64,000 bases of DNA from an uncultured Dermabacteraceae bacterium (GTDB lineage Bacteria > Actinomycetota > Actinomycetes > Actinomycetales > Dermabacteraceae): positions 1 through 64,000 of the forward strand of contig CAMILZ010000006.1 of NCBI GenBank assembly GCA_946223075.1, given 5' to 3'. The stretch's first letter is position 1, and each line of letters starts with the position of its first letter. Below the pieces are notes generated by a model. The model had not been told where the DNA came from and searched no databases. It saw only the letters and a program-made list of their open reading frames with translations. Of the stretch, positions 9,006-16,053 are shown piece by piece. The position numbers and the translations under genes were made by a program.

Positions 9006-10352
9006 ATGATGACCTGGATCCTCCTCGGCGTGGGACTTCTTCTCACCGCTGGAACGGCCATTTTCGTGGCCTCAGAATTCTCCCTCGTAGCGCTTGACAA
9101 GCACACGGTCGAGAAGGCAGTGGAGCGCGGTGATAAAGGCGCGAAGGGCGTCATGAGCGCCCTCACCCACCTCTCCACGAACCTTTCGGGTGCGCAGGTG
9201 GGCATTACGATCACGACCCTCATCTTCGGTTTCGCGGTGAAGGATCCGCTCACCGAGGTGCTCTCGGGCCTGCTGTCGTTCACGGGGCTTGAAGCCTCGG
9301 TGGTGTCCACGGCCGCGCTTGCCCTTGCGATGGTGCTTTCCTACGGCTTTTCAGTCGTGTTCGGTGAGCTCATCCCGAAGAACCTTGCGATTGCCGCGCC
9401 TTTTGAGACGGCGAAGATTGTGGCGCCGATGCAGCACGGTTTCACGATCGCTCTCAAGCCGCTCATCATGATGTTCAACGCGACCGCGAACTTCTTCCTT
9501 CGCCTCCTCGGGGTTGAACCGCAAGAAGAACTTTCGGCAGCGCGCTCACCCGCCGAGCTCGATTCACTCGTGCGCCACTCGGCACAAGCGGGCACGCTTG
9601 ACGAGGGCACCGCGATGCTGCTTTCGCGCACGCTACAGCTCGCCGATCGCACCGCTGCCGATGTCATGACGCATCGCGGTGCGATGATTAGCATCGATAT
9701 GAGCGAGCCTGCGTCGGAAGTGCTCGCGCTCACCGCCGACTCCGGCAAATCGCGCTTTCCCGTGATCGACGAAAGTGAAGATGACGTGGTGGGCATCGTG
9801 CAGGCGCGCCAGGCGATCAAACTTTCCCGTTCTGAACGCTCACGCACGAGCGTGAAGGACATCATGAGCGAGGTTGTGCGCGTTCCCGAAACCGTGGGCC
9901 TCGACTCTCTTCTCGAGGATCTCCGCGCCCAGGGCGCGCAGCTCGCGGTTGTGATCGACGAGTACGGCGGCACGGCCGGGATCGTCACGCTCGAAGACGT
10001 GATTGAAGAGATCGTGGGCGAAGTTTCCGACGAGCACGATACCGATGAGCCCGAGCGCTTCGCGCAGGGAGGCATTGACGAGTGGATGGTCTCGGGACTC
10101 ATGCGCCCCGACGAGATTCGCCGCGACATGGGGGTCATCATCCCCGAATCTCCCGACTATGAAACTCTCGGCGGCCTAATCATGGACCGCCTCGAGCGGC
10201 TCCCCGAGGTTGGCGACGTCGTGGAGGTGCCCGGCGTGCGCTTCGAGGTCGTGAGCCTCGATGGTCGCCGCGTGGACACCGTGGAGATGAAGCTACTTTC
10301 CGATGAGGCGCGTGCGCGCACGGAAGATGAGGAGGAGGGCGACGATGAGTGA
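9006..10352 (+). CDS. CorC/CNNM-type hemolysin-family membrane protein
   Basis: A 448-residue integral membrane protein. The N-terminal DUF21/CNNM transmembrane domain spans about 1-190 (WILLGVGLLLTAGTAIFVASEFSLVALD). A CBS pair spans about 205-330 (DEYGGTAGIVTLEDVIEEIVGE), and a CorC_HlyC domain follows, before an acidic tail. Family members are linked to divalent cation (Mg2+/Co2+) transport; the old name hemolysin is misleading. The next gene encodes a paralogue and overlaps this one by eight bases, so the two probably act as a heteromer. Confidence 0.92.
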   Translation: MMTWILLGVGLLLTAGTAIFVASEFSLVALDKHTVEKAVERGDKGAKGVMSALTHLSTNLSGAQVGITITTLIFGFAVKDPLTEVLSGLLSFTGLEASVVSTAALALAMVLSYGFSVVFGELIPKNLAIAAPFETAKIVAPMQHGFTIALKPLIMMFNATANFFLRLLGVEPQEELSAARSPAELDSLVRHSAQAGTLDEGTAMLLSRTLQLADRTAADVMTHRGAMISIDMSEPASEVLALTADSGKSRFPVIDESEDDVVGIVQARQAIKLSRSERSRTSVKDIMSEVVRVPETVGLDSLLEDLRAQGAQLAVVIDEYGGTAGIVTLEDVIEEIVGEVSDEHDTDEPERFAQGGIDEWMVSGLMRPDEIRRDMGVIIPESPDYETLGGLIMDRLERLPEVGDVVEVPGVRFEVVSLDGRRVDTVEMKLLSDEARARTEDEEEGDDE

Positions 10353-11427
10353 CCTGACCGCACTTCTCATTGGCCTCGCGATGCTCGCGGGTAACGCGTT
10401 CTTCGTGGGCGCGGAATTCGCGGTGATGAGCGTGCGCCGCAGCCAGCTTGAGCCGCTCGCCGACGAAGGTAAGCCGGGCGCGAAGACTGCCCTGTGGGCG
10501 ATTCAGCACGTGTCGCTCATGCTCGCGACCGCACAGTTCGGCGTGACCGTATGTTCGGTGACCCTCGGTGCGGTTGCCGAACCCGCGATCGCGCACCTCA
10601 TTGAACCGATCTTTGAGAGCTTCGGTGTCCCGGAGACGCTCGTGCACCCGATCGCGTTCACGATCGCGTTGTTGATCGCGAGCTACCTGCACGTGGTGCT
10701 CGGCGAGATGGTGCCGAAGAACCTCTCGATTGCCCTGCCAGTTGGCTCGGCACGTTTCCTTGCCCCGCCGCTCGTGTGGCTCACGAAGATTCTGCGCCCC
10801 GTGATTTGGCTTCTCAACGCGACGGCCAATGCCGCGCTGCGTCTCCTTGGCGTGGAGCCTCAGGATGAGGTTTCCGCGCAGTTCACGGCCGAGGACATCG
10901 CCGCGATCGTAGACGAATCCGAGCGCGAGGGACTTCTTGACGACGAGCAGGGCCTGCTTAAGGGAGCGATTCAGTTCTCCGATCACGTCGCGGGTGACGT
11001 CATGGTCCCCATGAGCGATGTGGTGACGGTTGGCTACGACGTGACTCCTCAGATGTTCGAGGAGATCGTGGCGCGCACGGGTTTCAGCCGCCTCGGCGTG
11101 AAGAATGACGCGGGCGACCTTGTGGGCTACTTGCACCTGAAGGACATGATCGTTCTCGATGGCGAAGACCCCGCCGTGTACACGGCTCCGGTGAGTCCGG
11201 GGAAGGTGCGCGCGGTCGTGTCGGTTGCCGACGACGACGACGTGGAGGAGGTGCTGCGCGCCATGCAGTACAACGGGGCGCACATGGCCCGCGTTGATTC
11301 CGCGAACCGCAGGAGTGTGGGTGCGGTGTTCCTTGAAGACGTTCTCGAGGAGCTTGTGGGCGAGGTCAACGACGTGATGCAGCGCCAGCGCCGTGCCGGC
11401 GCGCGTCCCGCGACCGAGAAAGCGTAG
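10345..11427 (+). CDS. CorC/CNNM-type hemolysin-family membrane protein (second paralogue)
   Basis: A 360-residue paralogue of the preceding protein with the same DUF21 domain (LLIGLAMLAGNAFFVGAEFAVMSVRR) and two CBS motifs, the second at GAVFLEDVLEELVGEV. It lacks the C-terminal CorC_HlyC domain and ends in a short basic tail. The ATG at 10345 is chosen because GGAGGAGGG lies five bases upstream and it overlaps the preceding stop by eight bases. The tandem arrangement of one long and one short CNNM protein is common in actinobacteria; it suggests coupled translation and a joint complex. Confidence 0.9.
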   Translation: MSDLTALLIGLAMLAGNAFFVGAEFAVMSVRRSQLEPLADEGKPGAKTALWAIQHVSLMLATAQFGVTVCSVTLGAVAEPAIAHLIEPIFESFGVPETLVHPIAFTIALLIASYLHVVLGEMVPKNLSIALPVGSARFLAPPLVWLTKILRPVIWLLNATANAALRLLGVEPQDEVSAQFTAEDIAAIVDESEREGLLDDEQGLLKGAIQFSDHVAGDVMVPMSDVVTVGYDVTPQMFEEIVARTGFSRLGVKNDAGDLVGYLHLKDMIVLDGEDPAVYTAPVSPGKVRAVVSVADDDDVEEVLRAMQYNGAHMARVDSANRRSVGAVFLEDVLEELVGEVNDVMQRQRRAGARPATEKA

Positions 11428-11467
11428 AAAACCCGCGAAAGCCTAGAAAACACAGTAAAGAGATGTG

Positions 11468-11499
11468 ACGCGCTGCACACCAGGATGTGTGCAGCGCGT
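11468..11499 (+). terminator. Terminator after the CNNM gene pair
   Basis: A perfect 13-bp inverted repeat (ACGCGCTGCACAC and its complement) with a 6-base loop lies 41 bases after the stop codon. The T tract is weak. Confidence 0.7.
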
Positions 11500-11662
11500 T
11501 GCTGTGTGGGGCGAGCGTGCGCCTGGAGCGTGATGCGCGAGATGCGGACAGTAAAAATTCGGCAATCACTCGTCCAGGTGGAGCGGTTGGGGTTGTTTGT
11601 GGATCTACGTTAGTAGTGGCCTGAAAAGCGGAGCTTCCCCCTCCCTTACAGCCCGCGTGAGT

Positions 11663-12490
11663 ATGGCTCACGCGACCACCGAACATTCACATGGCAGAAG
11701 GACACTCGACGTGGCGAAGCATCGCGCAGCAGGAAGGGCCCAGGTGAGGCCGCTCCAGCCAGCACAGGGGACAAGGCGTAACACGGAGGCTGCAGGCTCG
11801 GCCATCAAGGTTGGCGTTGTGGGCGCACTCGCCACGGCGACGATCGCTGTTCCTCTCGCCGCAGCCGCTGCCGATCAGGGCACGGCCCTCCCTTCGAGTG
11901 TTGAGGCCACGTCGGAGGCCATCGCCCCGCAGCAGCAGGAAGTCGCCGAGGAAGCGACGGTTGTGCAAAGCGCGGCGCTTCCCGCAGCCGTGCAGAGCGA
12001 CCAGATCAGCTACGCGGATACCGCGATTGAGGGGAACCTCGAGGCTGAAGTCGAGCAGACCGAAGTCGAAGCCGCTGGCATCGGTGAGGTCGCCGGTGAA
12101 GGCGAGTGGCAAAAGCCCACGCCCGGTGCTCCCGTGACCTCCCCGTTTGGTTACCGTGTTCACCCGACCCTCGGGTACCGCAAGTTGCACGATGGCGTTG
12201 ATCTTGGCGCAAGCTGCGGCACGCCCGTGTACGCCGCCGAGTCTGGCACCGTCGAGATCGCCGGGTACAAGAGCTCTGGGAGCGGCATTGCCGTCGTGCT
12301 CGATCACGGCAACGGTGTTCAGACCGAGTACTACCACCTTTCTTCTGAATCCGTGAGCGTTGGCGACACGGTTGAGAAGGGGCAGCAGGTGGGTAAGGCT
12401 GGCTCCACCGGCCGCTCGACCGGCTGCCACCTCCACTTCGGCCTGAAGAAGGGCGAAGGCCAGGTCGATCCGATGTCGCTGTGGCGCTGA
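11663..12490 (+). CDS. M23-family (LytM-type) metallopeptidase, secreted or membrane-anchored
   Basis: A protein of about 275 residues that probably cleaves peptidoglycan peptide bridges outside the cell. After a basic N-terminus there is one hydrophobic stretch (AIKVGVVGALATATIAVPLAAAAA) acting as signal sequence or anchor, then an Ala/Glu/Val-rich linker. The C-terminal M23 domain has the zinc motifs HDGVDLG (H-x3-D) and HLHFGL (H-x-H). The start is uncertain: ATG 11663 is used, but GTG 11711 has a better ribosome site (AGAAGGA) and also keeps the signal sequence. The last codons overlap the tsaD start by ten bases, so the two are translationally linked. Confidence 0.85.
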   Translation: MAHATTEHSHGRRTLDVAKHRAAGRAQVRPLQPAQGTRRNTEAAGSAIKVGVVGALATATIAVPLAAAAADQGTALPSSVEATSEAIAPQQQEVAEEATVVQSAALPAAVQSDQISYADTAIEGNLEAEVEQTEVEAAGIGEVAGEGEWQKPTPGAPVTSPFGYRVHPTLGYRKLHDGVDLGASCGTPVYAAESGTVEIAGYKSSGSGIAVVLDHGNGVQTEYYHLSSESVSVGDTVEKGQQVGKAGSTGRSTGCHLHFGLKKGEGQVDPMSLWR

Positions 12491-13533
12491 GCCCCGTCGT
12501 TCTGGGAGTCGAGTCGTCGTGTGACGAGACCGGCTTCGGCATCGTCAGCGAAGGAAAGCTTCTCGGGCAGGGGCTTGCTTCTTCCGCCTCGAAGCACGCG
12601 GAGTTCGGGGGAGTGGTTCCCGAGATCGCCGCGCGCGCTCACTTGGACGCGGTCGTTCCCACTCTCCAGATCGCCCTCAAGGATGCCGGTGTGGAGTCGC
12701 AAGACATCACGCACGTGGCCGCGACGTCCGGCCCGGGCCTTGCCACGGCCGTGCACGTGGGCCTCGCCGCAGCGAAGTCGATCGCGTGGGCCCTCAATAA
12801 GCCGCTGTACGGGGTGCATCACCTCGCTGGGCACGCTGCCGCGGACACGCTTGAGCACGGCCCACTTCCCGAGCACAGCATTATTCTCATCGTCTCCGGT
12901 GGACACACGTCGATCCTCGAGGTTCGCGACCTCGTACGCGACCCGATCGTGCACCTTGGTGACACGCTCGATGACGCCGCTGGCGAAGCGTTCGATAAGG
13001 TTTCGCGGCTCCTGGGCCTCGGTTATCCCGGTGGCCCCGCGATTTCGAAGGCTGCCCTCGAGGGCGATCGCGAGGCGTTCCGGTTCCCTCGCGCGATGCT
13101 TCGCGCGGGCGATCACCCGTATACGTTCTCGTTCTCGGGCGTGAAGACGGCCGTGGCACGCACCGTCGAGCAGATCGAGCACACGGGTGCCGCCGTTCCC
13201 GTCGCGGATATTGCAGCCTCGTTCGAGGACGCGGTTGTGGACGTGCTCGTGACAAAGGCCGTGAGGGCCTGCCAGGAAAAGCAGCTCGGCACCCTCGTGA
13301 TCGTGGGAGGCGTTGCCGCGAACCGGCATCTTCGCCAGAAGGCCCAAGAGCAGTGCGACAAGCTCGGCATTGAGCTTCGTGTGCCACCGCCGAGCCTGTG
13401 CACCGACAATGGCGCGATGATCGCCGCCGTCGGCGATCTCCTCGTGCGTAGCGGCGCCACGCCAAACACGCTCGGTATCGCGGCGGATCCGTCGGCAGTT
13501 TTGCACGGCGCCCAACTTCCCGTTCCCGCCTAG
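12481..13533 (+). CDS. tsaD: tRNA N6-threonylcarbamoyladenosine synthase catalytic subunit TsaD
   Basis: A 350-residue ASKHA-fold enzyme that places the threonylcarbamoyl group on A37 of ANN-decoding tRNAs, together with TsaB and TsaE. Signature motifs are VESSCDETG at the N-terminus, the metal-binding HHLAGH, VSGGHTSILEV, and DDAAGEAFDKVSRLLGLGYPGGP. The GTG at 12481 overlaps the M23 gene end by ten bases. The usual partners tsaB, tsaE and rimI are not next to it, but tsaC, which makes the substrate, is present at 39.9 kb. The gene is followed by tRNA-Arg. Confidence 0.96.
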   Translation: MALSPVVLGVESSCDETGFGIVSEGKLLGQGLASSASKHAEFGGVVPEIAARAHLDAVVPTLQIALKDAGVESQDITHVAATSGPGLATAVHVGLAAAKSIAWALNKPLYGVHHLAGHAAADTLEHGPLPEHSIILIVSGGHTSILEVRDLVRDPIVHLGDTLDDAAGEAFDKVSRLLGLGYPGGPAISKAALEGDREAFRFPRAMLRAGDHPYTFSFSGVKTAVARTVEQIEHTGAAVPVADIAASFEDAVVDVLVTKAVRACQEKQLGTLVIVGGVAANRHLRQKAQEQCDKLGIELRVPPPSLCTDNGAMIAAVGDLLVRSGATPNTLGIAADPSAVLHGAQLPVPA

Positions 13534-13546
13534 CGCGTCACGTTAA

Positions 13547-13561
13547 GCGCCCCGAGGGCGC
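13547..13561 (+). terminator. Short hairpin after tsaD
   Basis: GCGCCC pairs with GGGCGC across a three-base loop, 13 bases after the tsaD stop and just before tRNA-Arg. It is a weak terminator candidate. Confidence 0.4.
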
Positions 13562-13595
13562 GCCCCGTGCCCGATCTTGCTAGACTGGCACGGTT

Positions 13596-13668
13596 GCCCG
13601 CGTAGCTCAGTGGATAGAGCGTCTGCCTCCGGAGCAGAAGGCCGTAGGTTCGAATCCTATCGCGGGCG
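13596..13668 (+). tRNA. tRNA-Arg (anticodon CCG)
   Basis: A 73-base cloverleaf: acceptor GCCCGCG pairs with CGCGGGC, the D arm is GCTC..GAGC, the anticodon stem TCTGC/GCAGA encloses loop CTCCGGA with anticodon CCG, and the T arm contains GGTTCGAATCC. No CCA is encoded. The gene is intact and its 3' half is the left attachment site of the integrated element that follows. It reads CGG codons. Confidence 0.97.
13634..13654 (+). other. attL core (tRNA 3' half)
   Basis: Starts GCAGAAGGCCGTAGG and ends TTCGAA, covering the anticodon-stem 3' side to the T loop. It matches 19864-19884 at 20 of 21 positions in the same orientation. Confidence 0.75.
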
Positions 13669-13680
13669 CGCAAAACCCCT

Positions 13681-13732
13681 AATGACCTGGGATTTTACCG
13701 TCTAAGAGACGGTGAGATCTCGGGTCATTTTG
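13681..13732 (+). terminator. Long hairpin terminator downstream of tRNA-Arg
   Basis: The outer arms 13681-13693 and 13717-13729 pair over 13 positions with two G-U wobbles. An inner perfect 7-bp stem (ACCGTCT/AGACGGT) closes on a three-base loop, and TTTT follows. The structure would stop tRNA transcription at the left end of the element. Confidence 0.75.
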
Positions 13733-13756
13733 CAAAAGGACGGTCAAAAGGACGGT
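13733..13756 (+). repeat. Left copy of the 12-bp end repeat (two units), probable integrase arm site
   Basis: Two tandem units of CAAAAGGACGGT. The same 24 bases recur exactly at 19718-19741, just inside the right end. Short tandem direct repeats inside both ends of a tyrosine-integrase element are typical of arm-type integrase binding sites; that role is inferred. Confidence 0.65.
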
Positions 13757-13770
13757 CTATTTTCTCAAAA

Positions 13771-13787
13771 CGCCGCGAGGCGCGGCG
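13771..13787 (+). repeat. GC-rich hairpin upstream of ardA
   Basis: CGCCGCG and CGCGGCG form a perfect 7-bp stem with a three-base loop. It may insulate the ardA cassette from the left end. Confidence 0.4.
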
Positions 13788-13793
13788 TCGAGC

Positions 13794-13806
13794 ACATAGA
13801 TGAAAC
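13794..13806 (+). repeat. Left 13-bp direct repeat flanking ardA
   Basis: ACATAGATGAAAC, repeated exactly at 14392-14404 on the other side of ardA. Confidence 0.75.
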
Positions 13807-13813
13807 TTCATCT
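13798..13813 (+). promoter_or_regulatory. Palindrome upstream of ardA, candidate operator
   Basis: AGATGAA and TTCATCT form a perfect 7-bp inverted repeat with a two-base centre, 20 bases before the ardA start. Its position fits control of ardA, but no regulator is identified. Confidence 0.4.
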
Positions 13814-13833
13814 CTCAACGATTGGACTTCATC

Positions 13834-14391
13834 ATGACTGCTCTCGATATCCCGTCCCCAGTTTCAGCGTGCTTCGGTGGTCCGAAGGCATGGGTTGGGT
13901 GTTTAGCCTGCTACAACAACGCGGACCTTGTCGGTGAATGGTTTGACGCTTGCGAAGCGGCCGACGTCACCCTTGATGTGCTTCACCTCGAACACCCGCT
14001 TACCGATGGGTGTGAGGAAATGTGGTGTTTCGACGTTGACGGTCTTCCCGTCAACGAGGAGATGGACCCGATAACCGCTGCAAAGTGGGGGAACCTGCTG
14101 AGCTTCATTGATGAAAAGCTTCAACCTGCCTTCTATGCGTGGATCGCGTCAGGTGCTGCTTCCCTGGACGGTGATGGGCTTCCGGATCCGGACGCCTTCG
14201 AAGATGCTTTTGTTGATGCCTTCACTGACTTCCGCGAGTACTCGGACCGTTTGGCCGATGAGACGCTACTGCTTGACTCAAGCGATGAGGTGCGCCGCTA
14301 CTTCGACTACGAAGCGTTCGCACGTGATCTCACGATGGATCACATCGTGGAAGCCCTTCCTGATGGCGATGTCGCAGTCTTCCGCGTTTGA
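13834..14391 (+). CDS. ardA: Antirestriction protein ArdA
   Basis: A 185-residue, very acidic protein matching the ArdA family: an early motif VGCLACYNNADLVGEWFDA (about residues 25-43) and a C-terminal block YFDYEAFARDLTMD ending VFRV. ArdA proteins mimic the bent DNA bound by type I restriction-modification enzymes and block them as mobile DNA enters a cell. The ATG at 13834 is used; a TTG four codons upstream is also open, and neither has a strong ribosome site. The gene is flanked by exact 13-bp direct repeats, a palindrome and a terminator, like an independent cargo cassette. A type I system lies 7 kb to the right. Confidence 0.93.
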   Translation: MTALDIPSPVSACFGGPKAWVGCLACYNNADLVGEWFDACEAADVTLDVLHLEHPLTDGCEEMWCFDVDGLPVNEEMDPITAAKWGNLLSFIDEKLQPAFYAWIASGAASLDGDGLPDPDAFEDAFVDAFTDFREYSDRLADETLLLDSSDEVRRYFDYEAFARDLTMDHIVEALPDGDVAVFRV

Positions 14392-14404
14392 ACATAGATG
14401 AAAC
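14392..14404 (+). repeat. Right 13-bp direct repeat flanking ardA
   Basis: ACATAGATGAAAC begins at the first base after the ardA stop codon and matches 13794-13806 exactly. Confidence 0.75.
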
Positions 14405-14430
14405 CCCGGTGCTCACACACCGGGGTTTTC
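14404..14430 (+). terminator. Rho-independent terminator of ardA
   Basis: CCCCGGTG and CACCGGGG form a perfect 8-bp stem with a 6-base loop, followed by TTTT. It also separates ardA from the convergent relaxase gene. Confidence 0.85.
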
Positions 14431-14434
14431 TTTC

Positions 14435-15529
14435 TCATCCCAGTTGGAAGTCATCGTCGATCTTCGAAGGAAACTTCGGGGGTGGTGGGAACCTCTTTCG
14501 AGCATTCTGCGCTTTCTCCTGCGCCTCTTCTTTCACCTTTTGATCTTTTATAGTCTTAAGCGCCGAATCGAACCCTCTATCGACCTGCATGAGTCTGACA
14601 TACTTGTCGGAAACTTCTTTCCGAGACTCATTGATTTGCTTTTGACGCTCTCGCAGGTCTTTCGCCCAATTGTTCAATGACTCCTCACGCTTGTCCTGCT
14701 CCTGCCCTCGCGCGTCCTGCTTCCGCCCACGCTCATCAAGTTGCTCCTTCAGCTTCCTGTTTTCCTCACGCTCCTCGGCCACCTCAGCCTCAACCTCGTC
14801 ACGGATCTTCTCCGTGAGCTTCGTGAGCTGATCGGGGGTGAGGTTCACGGGATCTGTTACACGTTGATCGGTGACTTCATAGTCTCTTCGTCGCATGTTC
14901 TCTCTGTAGTCATCGTGGAACTTACGGAGCTTGGCTCTGCCACTCGTGGCCTTCTTCCCGTTTCTCGCAGGTGTGGAGCCGAACTTTCGTGACCAATTCG
15001 GGACGAGGGTGCCGTCGTCTTCAAAGTCCACGTTTGCAACAAAAATATGGACGTGAGGGTTGGACTCGTCAAGGTTCGTTGCTACCCCTAGCACTGACCT
15101 GTGTCGCACGCCCGCAGCCTTGATAAAACTGTTCGTCATATCCATCACTAGCTTTTCTGCTTTTCGGCGCTGCTTTGGGTCCGTCTGCCACCCCTTTGCG
15201 TACTCGTTGACCCATGCCGTCGAAGGCTGGAGCACCCACGTGGATGAGAACACCGAATTTTTGCGCATTCCCTTCGCCTTCTGCGAAGCCAGTTGGTCGT
15301 ACCGAGCGATGGCCTCCTTTGAGGTACCCTTCTTGAGCTTCTTCGCCTCATCGTCGTACACCCACATCTGATTCCAAGAAGTACGTGTCTCCACGATGTT
15401 CTCGTTGAGATGGTTGACTCCATCGCCTTCAAATCTCAGAGCATGTTTCAGACGCCCTACAACGGCCTTCCTGTCGGCCTTCGTAAACTTCTGAAAGTGT
15501 GCTCCGGGAGCGAAGCTTTGCATGGCCAC
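14435..15529 (-). CDS. MobV/Pre-type relaxase (plasmid mobilization protein)
   Basis: A 364-residue protein that would nick the element at oriT and pilot the strand during transfer. The N-terminal half resembles the MobV (Pre/Mob, pMV158) family: NHLNENIVETRTSWN at about 39-53 and the metal-binding motif LDESNPHVH at 153-161. The usual first His of the H-x-D-E-x-x-P-H-x-H pattern is Asn152. The C-terminal half is a long charged coiled coil (about 215-345). The start is the GTG at 15529, preceded by GAGGAGG at six bases; an ATG two codons later is possible. It is convergent with ardA, and a candidate oriT lies just upstream. Confidence 0.82.
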   Translation of the reverse strand: MAMQSFAPGAHFQKFTKADRKAVVGRLKHALRFEGDGVNHLNENIVETRTSWNQMWVYDDEAKKLKKGTSKEAIARYDQLASQKAKGMRKNSVFSSTWVLQPSTAWVNEYAKGWQTDPKQRRKAEKLVMDMTNSFIKAAGVRHRSVLGVATNLDESNPHVHIFVANVDFEDDGTLVPNWSRKFGSTPARNGKKATSGRAKLRKFHDDYRENMRRRDYEVTDQRVTDPVNLTPDQLTKLTEKIRDEVEAEVAEEREENRKLKEQLDERGRKQDARGQEQDKREESLNNWAKDLRERQKQINESRKEVSDKYVRLMQVDRGFDSALKTIKDQKVKEEAQEKAQNARKRFPPPPKFPSKIDDDFQLG

Positions 15530-15607
15530 GTTAGGCCTCCTCGATTCGTGCGGGTTTGGACTGCATTTTTGGGATGTAAAAATGGCACTTGCCCGCACGC
15601 CTCGTTG

Positions 15608-15713
15608 AGGCCGACATGAGGGGCGCCTTGGGGCCTTTGGGATCGCCCTCCTCGTGAGATCCCTATCCAAGACACCCCTCATGTCATAGCGACTTATGAC
15701 ATCTTCGATGTCA
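15608..15713. other. Candidate origin of transfer (oriT) upstream of the relaxase gene
   Basis: A 218-bp gene-free stretch (15530-15747) holds clustered inverted repeats: GACATGAGGGG at 15613 pairs with its complement at 15675-15685; ATGTCATA at 15681 pairs with TATGACAT at 15695-15702; and TGACATC/GATGTCA form a 3-base-loop hairpin at 15697-15713. The last two overlap and would compete. Relaxases of this family nick near such hairpins next to their own gene. The exact nick site cannot be named. Confidence 0.5.
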
Positions 15714-15747
15714 CCGTCGCGCCTGCGGCGGGCTGGTACCGGCCTTG

Positions 15748-16026
15748 TCACCAACGACCCTGTTGTTCGTCGGTGCCTTCTGCGGTACTGGTTGCGGGGC
15801 CCGAAAATGAGCCTGAAACCTGGTCGGTTTCGTGCTCATTTTTTGGCTCCGAAGTGGACCCGTTCCGGGCCCTATCTTCGAGCTCCTTGTGGAGCTCCGG
15901 ATGCTCCTGCCTCAGGAGCTTCAAAACGGCCTTGTCGACCCTTTCTCGCTCCTTCTTTTTCGCCTCCCTGAGACGGGCCTTGGCGGCCCTCACTTTGGCC
16001 TCAGCGGCCTCAACCTCTTTGGACAT
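15748..16026 (-). CDS. Small coiled-coil protein of the mobile element
   Basis: A 92-residue hydrophilic protein not recognised as a named family. Residues 1-52 form an Ala/Lys/Glu-rich coiled coil, and the rest is Ser/Thr/Gly/Glu-rich and probably disordered. The ATG has a strong GAGAGGAG site. It sits between rep and the candidate oriT on the same strand as the relaxase, so an accessory role in the relaxosome or in copy control is plausible. There is no direct evidence for either. Confidence 0.6.
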   Translation of the reverse strand: MSKEVEAAEAKVRAAKARLREAKKKERERVDKAVLKLLRQEHPELHKELEDRARNGSTSEPKNEHETDQVSGSFSGPATSTAEGTDEQQGRW

Positions 16027-16053
16027 GGTTTTCTCCTCTCGGATGGGGGTGTC

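Noticed and set aside
11428..11662. Riboswitch (such as a c-di-AMP ydaO type) before the M23 peptidase gene
   Set aside because: Such elements precede wall-hydrolase genes in some actinobacteria, but I could not find the conserved core motifs; only a terminator hairpin is supported.
13733..13756. The 24-bp end repeat as the att core itself
   Set aside because: It is made of 12-bp tandem units and lies inside the tRNA-derived repeats on both sides; an arm-site role fits better. It cannot be fully excluded without an empty site.
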